Assembly: GCA_005116775.1 (NCBI GenBank)
Contig: SWDN01000015.1
Coordinates: forward strand, 1 to 64,000
DNA: 64,000 nucleotides
Reading direction: 5' to 3'
Source of the DNA: Nitrospira sp.
Lineage (GTDB): Bacteria > Nitrospirota > Nitrospiria > Nitrospirales > Nitrospiraceae
Every line of letters starts with the position of its first letter. Within the stretch, counting starts at the first letter, position 1. The notes under the pieces were generated by a model. It was not told the DNA's origin and did not search any database. It worked only from the letters and a program-made list of their open reading frames with translations. The translations under genes and the position numbers were made by a program. Below are positions 42,039 through 50,829 of this stretch, one piece after another.

Positions 42039-42749
42039 CTACACCGTCAAATACTGCTTCACCTGTTCCGCTGTCAACTCAGTACTTTTTCCCGCCACCA
42101 CCACCGCCCCTTTGGCCATCACCACATATTTCTCCGCTAGGCGAGCGGCAAAGTGGAGCCCCTGCTCGACCAACAAGATGGCGAACCGGCGCTGCTGTTT
42201 GAATCCAATAATGACATCTTCAATTTGATCTACGATCGACGGCTGAATGCCTTCCGTCGGCTCATCGAGCAAGAGCAGCTTGGGATTCGACAAGATTGCG
42301 CGGCCGATCGCCAGCTGCTGCTGCTCGCCGCCGCTCAAGACACCGCCCGGGCGATTGAGAATTTGTGTGAGCTTGGGAAAGAGGTGGTAGACTTCGTCGA
42401 ACGCGGTTTTCTCGACCGTCCCGTTCGGTCTGTCGGACCTTGCCCAAAATCCGAGCAACAAATTCTCCCGTACCGTCAAGTGAGGAAGAATCTCCCGGCC
42501 CTGTGGCACACAAGCCAACCCGCTGCGCGCTCTCTGATCGGTCGGCGCCTTCGTGACATCCTTCCCATCGAACAACATCCGCCCCGATCTCGCAGGCAAG
42601 AGGCCGGTCAATACTTTCAGCGTGGTCGTTTTGCCGACCCCGTTCCGGCCCATAAGACACACGACCTCTCCGGGGTCGATCGTAAAAGACACATCCCGAA
42701 GAATGTGGCTTTCACCGTAGTAGGCATTGATCTTGTCAAGTTGAAGCAT
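42039..42749 (-). CDS. urtE: Urea ABC transporter ATP-binding protein UrtE
   Basis: 236 residues. Walker A GRNGVGKTT, the Q-loop region, the signature LSGGEQQQLAIGRAI and Walker B LLLLDEPTEGIQPSI are intact. Together with UrtD it powers urea uptake across the inner membrane. It begins 83 bases after urtD; the gap carries a GTGAAGCGTGAAA-type short repeat. Confidence 0.96.
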   Translation of the reverse strand: MLQLDKINAYYGESHILRDVSFTIDPGEVVCLMGRNGVGKTTTLKVLTGLLPARSGRMLFDGKDVTKAPTDQRARSGLACVPQGREILPHLTVRENLLLGFWARSDRPNGTVEKTAFDEVYHLFPKLTQILNRPGGVLSGGEQQQLAIGRAILSNPKLLLLDEPTEGIQPSIVDQIEDVIIGFKQQRRFAILLVEQGLHFAARLAEKYVVMAKGAVVVAGKSTELTAEQVKQYLTV

Positions 42750-42832
42750 GGCGAATTCCGTGAAGCGTGAAACATGAAGCGTGAAATGTGAAATGCAAGA
42801 GAGATTGCGAGTTACACTTCACTATCCATCTG

Positions 42833-43160
42833 CTAATGAGCGACCTTTTGTCTACCTAAATAGATTTCCCTGACGCGATCATCTGCCTGCACTTTCTCGA
42901 CGGTGCCTTCGCAAATGACGGTGCCTTCGTGCAACACCGTCACAATGCGCGCGATCTGCCGGACGAATTCCATATCGTGTTCGATGACGATGATCGCGTG
43001 CTTCTCCGCCAACGATTGGAGCAATTGCCCCGTCTGTTCCGTTTCCTTGTCCGTCATCCCCGCGACCGGCTCGTCGACGAGGAGCAAGGAGGGGTCTTGC
43101 AAAATCACCATGCCGATTTCGAGCCATTGCTTCTGACCGTGCGACAGACCGCCACCCAAA
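42833..43160 (-). pseudogene. urtD: UrtD ATP-binding protein, N-terminal two-thirds missing
   Basis: Only the last about 105 residues remain: GLSHGQKQWLEIGMVI (ABC signature), SLLLVDEPVAGMTDKE (Walker B) and IIVIEHDMEFV (H-loop). Walker A and the first roughly 165 residues are absent, because urtC joins straight into this gene near 43150-43160. Without Walker A it cannot hydrolyse ATP. Confidence 0.85.
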
Positions 43161-44046
43161 TGACCATTTCAAGCGACGGCAGCACCCCGATCTGCGCCGG
43201 CGTGATGATGCCGACCTGCGGGGCATACAGCAACCCTGCCAATCCAGCTAGGCCCGCGGACACGACAAAGACGAACAGTTTGTAGTTGGGTGGCGTATAC
43301 CCGGAGAAAACGACACGCTTCTCGCTGTCCCGAACGGCAACCAGCACTCGACCGGCCCGCGAGCGAATGATCCACTGGCACAAGAAATAGGATGCGCCAA
43401 GGCAGAGCACGGTAATGATATACAATACTCGTTGCGTGCCTGGTTCGGAGAGCCGATACCCGATCACCTGCTTGAAATCGGTCAATCCGTTCGTGCCGCC
43501 GAGATTCGTATCGTTCCGATTGAAGACCAGCCAGGCGGCGAGAGCCAGCGCCTGCGTAATGATCGCGAAATAGACGCCTTTGATGCGGCTTCGAAAAGCG
43601 AAAAATCCGAATATCAATGCAAACGTCATCGGCACCAGGATCGCGCCAATGAGCGCCACAGGAAAACTGTGGAACGGTTTCCAGAACAACGGCAGCTCTT
43701 TCACCTGATTCCAGACCATGAAATCCGGCAGGTCGCTGCCATAGACGCTCTCTTTCCCGATCGTGAGCATCATGTGCATGCCCATGCAGTAGGCGCCTAA
43801 TCCGAAAAATACCCCTTGCCCCAAGCTCAAGATGCCGGTGTAGCCCCAGATAAGATCGAGTCCAAGAGCCAAAATTGCAAAGGCGAGAAATTTTCCGAAC
43901 CGGTTCAGGCTGAAATCGGAGAGGTGAAACCAGGAGTCTTCCGGCGGCAATATGTTCAGCGCCGGCATGACCAGAAGCAGAATGCCACCGACGACCCAGA
44001 AGCCTAGCCCTCCGCCGCGATTCTTGTCGGTTGTTCCTTCACTCAT
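43150..44046 (-). pseudogene. urtC: UrtC permease, C-terminus missing and joined to urtD
   Basis: Residues 1-300 are a normal UrtC (LivM-type) permease with many membrane segments (IWGYTGILSLGQGVFFGLGAYCMGMHM, VVFSGYTPPNYKLFVFV) up to PSLEMVIWVAV. Family members continue GGRGTL for another 50 residues or so; here the frame runs into out-of-frame urtD sequence and stops at 43105. The join shares a GGCGGTC-like sequence with both partners. Confidence 0.85.
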
Positions 44047-44165
44047 CGTCTTCTCTGTTCTCTGTTGGGGACAGGCATCGTTGCGGCTCGACTGCCTTCG
44101 ACAGGCTCAGGCCTCGAGCTTGCGAGAGGAGCTCGCCAAAGTCGGACGGTGGAGCCAGTCCCCCC

Positions 44166-45725
44166 TCAATCGGCATCTCGCCCCTTCATGGCAAACAATC
44201 CAGACGGCCGCCACTGCAGGAACAGAATCACCATCACGAGGATGAGGACCTTCCCGTACACGGCGCCGAAGCCAGGCTCGATTAGTTTGTTCAATCCGCC
44301 GATTCCCAGCGAGGCGACGATCGTGCCGGCCAGCTTCCCAACCCCGCCGGTGACCACCACCATGAAGGCATCGACGATATAGTTCTGACCGAGGCCTGGA
44401 TCGACATTCCCCACCATCGTGAGCGCCCAGCCCGCGATGCCCGCCAGCCCCGACCCGAAGGCAAAGGTGTAGGAATCGACTTTTCTGGTCGGGATGCCGA
44501 GACAGGCGCTCATATTCCGATTTTGGGTCACGGCCCGCACGCGTAATCCGAGATTCGATTTAAAGAGGGTGAAGTAAATCCCCAGCACGCAGACGATCGA
44601 GAGCGCGATGATGAAGATCCGGTTATACGGCAGGTAGACCCCGACCATGACTTGCGCGCCGCCTCGGAGCGGTCCTGGAGCGATCACAGCCGTGAGATCG
44701 CCGAAATAGACCCGGGCCGCCTGCATGAGGACCAAACTCACTCCCCAGGTTGCCAGCATGGTTTCAAGCGGACGTCCGTAGAGAAACCGGATGACCGTCG
44801 CCTCCAGCAGGAATCCTGAGCCGGCAGCCGCAAGAAACGCGACCGGCAATGCCACAAGAAAATACCAGCCAAAGACATCGGGCGAAAACCAGGACATGAA
44901 ACATTGCTGTGTGACAAACGTTGCATAGGCGCCGACCATCATCAGCTCGCCATGGGCCATATTGATGACGCCCATCAACCCAAACACGATCGCCAGACCC
45001 AGCGACATGATCAAGAGGATTGAACTAAGGCTGATTCCACGGAAGATCGTTTCAATCGCGTTCGCCCAGTCGCCCCAGGTTTCAATTCGGTCAATCGCGG
45101 CATCGGCGGCCTTCGCCATGGCCTTCTGCTGTTCGGTCGCTTCTGCTACAGCACCAGCCGCGACCAGTTCCTTCAAGGCGGGCACCCCATTCTGACTATA
45201 GAGTTCGCCGAGCATCTCAGCTGCGGCAGCTTTGATCGACGGGTCGTCCGATGCCAACTTGATCAGCGCCGAAGACTCTTCCATCGTATAGCGCACCCAC
45301 TTATTCGACTCATTCACCTTGGCGGCATCCAGCCACGGAATCGCCAAGGGATTCCCGGAGGAGCCGAGATCCGTCGCCGCCGACCGGCGAACATCGCTGT
45401 CGGGGCTGGCGAGTTTCGCCCGATTCTTGAGGAGATCCATCAGCGGCTTGATGGCCTGCCGGATGCCTCGGCTTGCATTGGCTCGGATCTCCTCCAACCG
45501 AGGAACCAGAGTGGCATCGCCCTGTTCGAGCAATAGACGAATTGCCGCGTTGCGGACGGATTCGTCCTCGCTGCTAACCTGGTTGAGCGCTTGTTCTAGG
45601 GAAGAAGAGACCGAGGGAGAAGAGACGGGAGGCCCATCCGCTGCGATCGTCCAACTCTGCCAGGAACACAACACCAGTCCTACCATACCGAGAACTGTCA
45701 CGAGGCGGCACAGAGATAGGGTCAT
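44166..45725 (-). CDS. urtB: Urea ABC transporter permease UrtB with a helical-repeat N-terminus
   Basis: About 519 residues from MTLSLCRLVTVLGMVGL, which begins a signal peptide; GAAGGAG lies upstream. Residues about 30-210 hold HEAT-like helical repeats (ALNQVSSEDESVRNAAIRLLLEQ, ALIKLASDDPSIKAAAAEML). From about 225 a LivH-type permease follows (GLAIVFGLMGVINMAHGELMMVGAYATFV). This long form is known in other bacteria. It lies between urtA and urtC, and no lesion is visible. Confidence 0.93.
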   Translation of the reverse strand: MTLSLCRLVTVLGMVGLVLCSWQSWTIAADGPPVSSPSVSSSLEQALNQVSSEDESVRNAAIRLLLEQGDATLVPRLEEIRANASRGIRQAIKPLMDLLKNRAKLASPDSDVRRSAATDLGSSGNPLAIPWLDAAKVNESNKWVRYTMEESSALIKLASDDPSIKAAAAEMLGELYSQNGVPALKELVAAGAVAEATEQQKAMAKAADAAIDRIETWGDWANAIETIFRGISLSSILLIMSLGLAIVFGLMGVINMAHGELMMVGAYATFVTQQCFMSWFSPDVFGWYFLVALPVAFLAAAGSGFLLEATVIRFLYGRPLETMLATWGVSLVLMQAARVYFGDLTAVIAPGPLRGGAQVMVGVYLPYNRIFIIALSIVCVLGIYFTLFKSNLGLRVRAVTQNRNMSACLGIPTRKVDSYTFAFGSGLAGIAGWALTMVGNVDPGLGQNYIVDAFMVVVTGGVGKLAGTIVASLGIGGLNKLIEPGFGAVYGKVLILVMVILFLQWRPSGLFAMKGRDAD

Positions 45726-45835
45726 GACGGTACATACTCCTTCACAAGACACACGAATAACGTAGACCTCCAGTCTCGCCAACTGCATTCGCCCTCGTAG
45801 AGAGGGCTGCCGACAGCCCCCTCTAACGCGCGATC

Positions 45836-47203
45836 CTATTTTTGATAGGTCCCTTGATGACCGACCCAGTCGCAGCCCTTGTCTGGATTGGTAAATTCGC
45901 TCCAGGGTTCCGGCTTCACCAGTCCCGGTGAACGGGAAACCACCTTGAACTGCCCGTCCGCCAGGATCTCACCGATGAGCACCGGTCTATAGGTGTGGTG
46001 ATTGGCAGCATCCATCATAATCTCGCCGCCCGGCGCCAGGAACTTGCTGCCATAGACCGCCTTTCGGACCTTGTCGACATCAGCCGTCCCGGCCTTTTCG
46101 ACTGCTTGCTTCCAGATATACACACCAAAATAGGCGGCTTCGATCGGATCGTCCGTGACCCGCTTGTCTCCGTCCGGCAGGTTGTTCTTCTTACAGTAGG
46201 CCTTGAAATTCGCCACGAACTGCTTATTTTGCGGCGTATCCACGCTTTGATAATAGTTCCACGCAGCCAGATGCCCGACCAGCGCGGACGTGTCCATCCC
46301 GCGCAACTCGTCTTCCGCCACGCTGAAGGCCATGATTGGAGCGTCTTCGGCCCGCAACCCTTGGTTCGCAAACTCCTTGTAGAACGGCACGTTGCTGTCG
46401 CCGTTGATCGTGCTGATCACGGCGGCCCCTCCGCCTGCGGCGAATTTTTTCAGCTTGCCGCAGATGGTTTGGTAGTCCTGATGGTGGAACGGCGTGTACT
46501 CTTCCATAATCTTGTCCGCCGGGACTTTCTTCGCCAGGAGCATCGCTCTCAAAATCTTGTTAGTGGTGCGAGGATAGACGTAATCGGTCCCGAGCAGATA
46601 GAACTTCGTAAACCCGCCACCCTCTTTGCTCATCAGATAATCCACCGCCGGCACAGCCTGCTGGTTCGGCGCCGCTCCCGTGTAAAAGACATTGCGCGAA
46701 CATTCTTCTCCCTCATACTGCACGGGATAGAATAGTAAGCCGTTGTTCTTCTCGAACACCGGCAGAACGGACTTGCGGCTGACCGAGGTCCAACAGCCGA
46801 AGGTGACCGAGACCTTATCCTGCAGCAGCAGCTGCTTGGCCTTTTCGGCAAAGAGATCCCAATTCGAGGCTGGATCGACGACGACCGGCTTGATCATCCG
46901 GCCCATCACCCCGCCTTTGGCGTTGATCTCTTCCACCGCCATCATCACTGTGTCGCGGAGCGACACTTCGCTGATGGCCATCGTGCCGCTGAGCGAATGC
47001 AGGATACCGATCTTGATCGGCTCCTTATCCGCCGCATAGGACAGGGCCCAGTTGCCCAGGTTGCCGAGCAAAGCGGCAACCCCTATGCCGGCCACGACCT
47101 TGCCGCCTTTCACCAAAAGCTCACGCCGCGAGGAGCCCGCCTCAGGCGCAGCATCCGTACCCGGCTCAGCCGGGTTGTTCTCGTCGGGTTTGTTCGTTGC
47201 CAT
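45836..47203 (-). CDS. urtA: Urea ABC transporter substrate-binding protein UrtA
   Basis: 455 residues from MATNKPDENN, with AAAGGAG upstream; the ATG at 47224 has no such site. The twin-arginine signal SSRRELLVKGGKVVAGIG suggests export in folded form. Binding-protein marks include KIGILHSLSGTMAISEVSLRDTVMMAVEEIN and GCWTSVSRKSVLPVFEKNNGLLFYPVQYEGEECS. It catches urea in the periplasm. The remnant of a porin gene lies immediately upstream. Confidence 0.96.
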   Translation of the reverse strand: MATNKPDENNPAEPGTDAAPEAGSSRRELLVKGGKVVAGIGVAALLGNLGNWALSYAADKEPIKIGILHSLSGTMAISEVSLRDTVMMAVEEINAKGGVMGRMIKPVVVDPASNWDLFAEKAKQLLLQDKVSVTFGCWTSVSRKSVLPVFEKNNGLLFYPVQYEGEECSRNVFYTGAAPNQQAVPAVDYLMSKEGGGFTKFYLLGTDYVYPRTTNKILRAMLLAKKVPADKIMEEYTPFHHQDYQTICGKLKKFAAGGGAAVISTINGDSNVPFYKEFANQGLRAEDAPIMAFSVAEDELRGMDTSALVGHLAAWNYYQSVDTPQNKQFVANFKAYCKKNNLPDGDKRVTDDPIEAAYFGVYIWKQAVEKAGTADVDKVRKAVYGSKFLAPGGEIMMDAANHHTYRPVLIGEILADGQFKVVSRSPGLVKPEPWSEFTNPDKGCDWVGHQGTYQK

Positions 47204-47294
47204 GATCGGACTCCTTTCACTCACAAGTAAGTGTTGTGTCAGCTCGACCGAAAGAACACGTCGCTATAAAACTTCTCTCAACCACCCCACTGTT

Positions 47295-47480
47295 TTAATA
47301 CTGTAGTTGCAACGCCAGATTGAAAGAATCTTGATGCGGACCTCCCGCAATGGCGCCGCGTGTCGTAGGCCCACCAGCAGGGGCCAGACTGCCAGTCCGC
47401 CAGAATGCCGAGATGCGGGCATTGTGACCGCTAATGACGTAGTTCGTGCCAAATTCAAATTCATCGAGTGCGCTGGTGCC
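47295..47480 (-). pseudogene. C-terminal remnant of an outer-membrane porin gene
   Basis: A frame without a start reads EFEFGTNYVISGHNARISAFWRT ... DSFNLALQLQY and stops at 47295. The alternating strand pattern and the ending in LQLQY are typical of the last strands of a phosphate-selective-type or amide/urea porin. An in-frame TAG lies just upstream at 47481-47483, so only about 60 residues remain. A porin before urtA would make sense for urea entry. Loss of the rest may be real or an assembly fault. Confidence 0.6.
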
Positions 47481-47542
47481 CTAGGTCTGTGAGGCAATCT
47501 CCCTAGGCAAGACGGGCGAGGTAAGAAGACTGAAGGTTAGGG

Positions 47543-47602
47543 CGAGGCTGAAGGCTGAAGTGTTCGGAATTTCGAACTCCGACCTTCAGCCTTCAGCCTT
47601 CG
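47543..47602 (-). terminator. Long hairpin after the two-component operon
   Basis: Arms CGAGGCTGAAGGCTGAAG and CTTCAGCCTTCAGCCTTCG pair with one bulged base; inner TTCGGA and TCCGA add pairs. It starts 18 bases after the response-regulator stop. A similar CTTCAGCC-rich stretch lies at 35160-35262. There is no T-run, so it may work as a Rho-independent stop only weakly. Confidence 0.5.
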
Positions 47603-47619
47603 AGTCACGCCTATCGCAC

Positions 47620-48264
47620 TTACTCCGATGCCAGAAGTCCATGGACAAGGGCATACTTTGTCAGCTCCGCCGTCGTGTGAAGATCGAGCAGCCCCATGAT
47701 CTGCGATTTATGAAACTCGACGGTCTTTGGTGAAAGAGTAAGGATCGACGCAATCTCTTTGACTGTCTTCCCTTCAGCGACGAGCTGCAAGACTTCTCGC
47801 TGGCGCGCAGTCAAGGACTTGTCCCTCAACACCGCCGGCATCCTCCCTGTAATAGCCGACTGCACCAGACCTTTGGCGACCAAGGGAGTCACATAGCATT
47901 GTCCGGTCATGACTGATTGGATAGCTTGGAGCAATTCTGACCCGGCGGATCGTTTGAGCAGATAGCCGGAGGCGCCAGCCTTGAACGCTTCATTCACATA
48001 GGCTTGATCGGCGTGCATCGTCACGAAGATCAGCTTGGTGCGAGGCAATATTTTTTTCAACCTCCTCGCGGCATCGATCCCATTGAGCTCCGGCATCGAG
48101 ATATCGAGAGTGGCAATGTCCGGTTGAAGTTCCTGGGCCATTCGAAGCAACGTACGGCCATCCTCCGCCACGCCGACGATCTCACATTCATCTTCCAAGA
48201 GCTTCCGGAACCCGTCCAATACCAGCGTATGGTCGTCGCCCAACAGAACTCGAGGCTTACTCAT
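47620..48264 (-). CDS. NarL/LuxR-type response regulator
   Basis: 214 residues. The receiver domain has the acidic pair (GDDHTLVL), phospho-acceptor Asp54 in ATLDISMPEL and the conserved Lys region LLKRSAGS. The C-terminal helix-turn-helix (LTARQREVLQLVAEGKTVKEIASILTLSPKTVEFH) is the LuxR/NarL type. It overlaps the histidine kinase gene by 4 bases, so the pair forms one two-component system. Target genes are not known. Confidence 0.93.
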   Translation of the reverse strand: MSKPRVLLGDDHTLVLDGFRKLLEDECEIVGVAEDGRTLLRMAQELQPDIATLDISMPELNGIDAARRLKKILPRTKLIFVTMHADQAYVNEAFKAGASGYLLKRSAGSELLQAIQSVMTGQCYVTPLVAKGLVQSAITGRMPAVLRDKSLTARQREVLQLVAEGKTVKEIASILTLSPKTVEFHKSQIMGLLDLHTTAELTKYALVHGLLASE

Positions 48265-50498
48265 ATCGCCCCCTCTGGAACGAGCACTACCACTTGCACC
48301 TTCGTTCCCTTCCCCACTGCGGACACGACATGCAAGTTCCCCTGAACCAACGCGACTCGCTCTTTCATGCCGAGCAGCCCCAGCCCATGCGATCCGTTCC
48401 TCGGTTGGTCCGAATCGAACCCCACTCCATTATCTGTAATCGTCATCACCAGCTCAGTGTGATTTCCGGTCAGTTCCACATCGACGCGAGTGGCCTCTGC
48501 ATGGCGAACCACGTTGTTGAGACTTTCTTGCGTGACGCGATAGAGACAGCTCGCGATCTCCTGAGGGACGGTTGGAGGCATATTCCTGTGTCCAAAGCTC
48601 CCTTGGATATGGCTTCGAGCGGTGACGTCTTCCACCAACCGTTGCAACGCGATCGGAAGGCCGAGGTCATCGAGAATGGAGGGGTGAAGCTGATAGGCCA
48701 AGTGCCGCACCACATCGGACAACTCCACAACCCGATCTTGTATCTCTTGGACGGCCCGGCCCACGTGATCTGTTGGGGAATCAAGCCTGCGTCCCACCGC
48801 TTCAATATCCATGGCAAGAAGCGCGAGCCGTTGATTGATGTCATCGTGCAAATCGCGTGAAATTCGGCGACGCTCATCTTCCTGTACACGCAACAACTCG
48901 AATGCCAACTTCTGCAAGTCTTGCCTGCTGCGCTCAAGCGATACCTGAGTCTGTATCCGCTCGGACACTTCCGCAACCAGTGACTCGTTCACGGTGGCCA
49001 ATTCCTCTGTTCTCGCCTGCACACGCCTATCCAACGCCTCATTGAGCCGTTGCAGCTCCTCTTCGTGCGCGCGGCTCTGCTGCTCCGTCAGCCTCCGCGC
49101 CGAGATATCCCGCACGAACGCGCTGAACGTGTAGACGCTTCCTTGCCCCAAGGATGGGGAAATGGCCAACTCTATCGGAATCTCTCGCCCATCGCGATGC
49201 ATGCCTGTGATTTCGACCCTGGTGTTCAGGATCGGTCCTACGCCGGTCGCGAGGAAGCGACGTAATCCCTGCTCATGGGCTTCCTGATGCTGCGCAGGGA
49301 TAATCGTCGCGGAGAGGGGCCGCCCGATGGCCTCTTGCCTGGGCCAGCCGAATATCTGTTCCGCTTGAACGTTCCAGTCGGTGATCGTGCCGACGGCATC
49401 CATCCCGATAAAGCCATCGAGCGCCATTTCGACAATGTTCCGCGTGTGCGCCTCGCTCTTACGCAACGACGCTTCAGCATCCCTGGCAAGCGCACGCTCC
49501 TGCTGCGCCCGCCGATATTCCTTCTTCACGCGGGTCACGGTCCATACTAGGAGACCAAACGCCGGAACCACCACGGCGCCGCCAGCCAGGCCAAGATTCC
49601 AGAGGACTTCTCGAATCGGCGCCAGCACATCGCGCCGATCCATGCGCATGAGCACCGTCCAGTGCAGACTCTCAACACTGCCATCATGGCTCAGTGTTCT
49701 GGCATAGCCGGTAATGACCGGCACATGGCGACGCTTGTGCTCTTCCTCGACGTAGCCGAACAGAGACTGTTCGCTCAACAGCACCGACGGAAGGCGAAGT
49801 TGTTTGAGATTGACGTTGCCTTTGTGGTCGAGATCGGAGTCGATAAAAGCAATCCCCTTCTCGGTCAGAAACTGGTATTCCAAGGCGCCCCAAAATCCTT
49901 CCCGCTGCCGAAACGCCAGAAGGGTCCTCGTCATGACGTCTTCAAGTCCTGGAATCCCCACCCTTGTCGTCACCACCCCCTGGAATTCCCCGCGTGGGCC
50001 GGTGATGGGAGCTGTCACGGCTATGGCGTCAGGACCACCCATCACTGCGAATGGCTCTACGTCCCCCATATGAACCCCTTGCCCTTTGCGCACGGCTTGA
50101 AACCAAGACTCGGAGCTGTAGTCGCGTCCCACCGTGTCCGGGTCTGTGGCGACGACAATCTTTCCTCGCTCGTCTGTCGCGCCAATCCATAAATAGTCCG
50201 GGTACGCGGCCCTCACCCCTGCGATATAGGCCGACTGAAATTCCTGATTGTTCGATTGCACGCTGAACGTCTTCGCCATCATCAGCACATCGCCGTGCCG
50301 TTCAACGAGGAATCGATCCAGCTTGTCCGAGACTTCAGCGGCTGTTTGAGCGAGGGTTTCGCCTGCTGTCGCCACCATGCGGGTTTCGACATAACGGAAC
50401 GCCAGTGTGCCGATGGTCAACATGACAACCGTCAGCACGCCGATAAGGACCGGCAGCCAGGAATAGGGGCGAGGAGCCGTGGCTTCAGGCATGGTCAT
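48261..50498 (-). CDS. Membrane-bound sensor histidine kinase (CACHE-PAS-HisKA_3)
   Basis: 745 residues. A first membrane helix (about 14-36), a periplasmic dCACHE-like sensor (about 40-300, with YPDYLWIGATDERGKIV and APITGPRGEFQGVV), a second helix (about 312-332), a PAS domain (about 360-475, MALDGFIGMDAVGTITDWN), a coiled coil, then the NarX/DegS-type dimerisation domain with the phospho-His in ISRDLHDDINQRLA and an ATPase domain (NNVVRHAEA, DNGVGF, GLLGMKER). It senses a small periplasmic ligand. A dual-hexaloop leader lies about 200 bases upstream. Confidence 0.93.
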   Translation of the reverse strand: MTMPEATAPRPYSWLPVLIGVLTVVMLTIGTLAFRYVETRMVATAGETLAQTAAEVSDKLDRFLVERHGDVLMMAKTFSVQSNNQEFQSAYIAGVRAAYPDYLWIGATDERGKIVVATDPDTVGRDYSSESWFQAVRKGQGVHMGDVEPFAVMGGPDAIAVTAPITGPRGEFQGVVTTRVGIPGLEDVMTRTLLAFRQREGFWGALEYQFLTEKGIAFIDSDLDHKGNVNLKQLRLPSVLLSEQSLFGYVEEEHKRRHVPVITGYARTLSHDGSVESLHWTVLMRMDRRDVLAPIREVLWNLGLAGGAVVVPAFGLLVWTVTRVKKEYRRAQQERALARDAEASLRKSEAHTRNIVEMALDGFIGMDAVGTITDWNVQAEQIFGWPRQEAIGRPLSATIIPAQHQEAHEQGLRRFLATGVGPILNTRVEITGMHRDGREIPIELAISPSLGQGSVYTFSAFVRDISARRLTEQQSRAHEEELQRLNEALDRRVQARTEELATVNESLVAEVSERIQTQVSLERSRQDLQKLAFELLRVQEDERRRISRDLHDDINQRLALLAMDIEAVGRRLDSPTDHVGRAVQEIQDRVVELSDVVRHLAYQLHPSILDDLGLPIALQRLVEDVTARSHIQGSFGHRNMPPTVPQEIASCLYRVTQESLNNVVRHAEATRVDVELTGNHTELVMTITDNGVGFDSDQPRNGSHGLGLLGMKERVALVQGNLHVVSAVGKGTKVQVVVLVPEGAI

Positions 50499-50699
50499 AT
50501 TCCTTTTCGCTCATTGCGCCATCACATCAGGCATAACGAGACGATTCACTGACCAACATCCATGACACGCCTCGATACACAGAGCAGGAATATTCAAATC
50601 CATGCCCGTGAACGATGTTCGTGCCTTGCGCTCGGAGTACCGCGAAGAGCTTTGCTGTGGCAGGGGGAAAGGCCCTTCCGGTCATCCGTCTGTGCCGAC

Positions 50700-50758
50700 A
50701 GGACGCCATTGTCCTTTTCTTATATTCCGGCTGAATCGATGGACGTCGTTGTCCATCG
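50700..50758 (-). promoter_or_regulatory. ANTAR-type dual hexaloop in the kinase operon leader
   Basis: Minus strand. P1 (50758-50737) is CGATGGAC - AACGAC - GTCCATCG, a perfect 8-pair stem. A 21-base linker follows. P2 (50715-50700) is AGGAC - AATGGC - GTCCT. Both six-base loops have A1 and G4, and the P2 loop is identical to that of the porin leader. A TTGACA at 50813-50808 with a weak AAGATA about 18 bases on could be the promoter. No clear intrinsic terminator overlaps P2 here, so the readout may differ. Confidence 0.65.
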
Positions 50759-50829
50759 ACTCGACCTGTGCAATTGAGGGGTGTATCTTCGGAGTCTCCT
50801 GCTCTCCTGTCAAGTGGTCGCTGTTCGGT

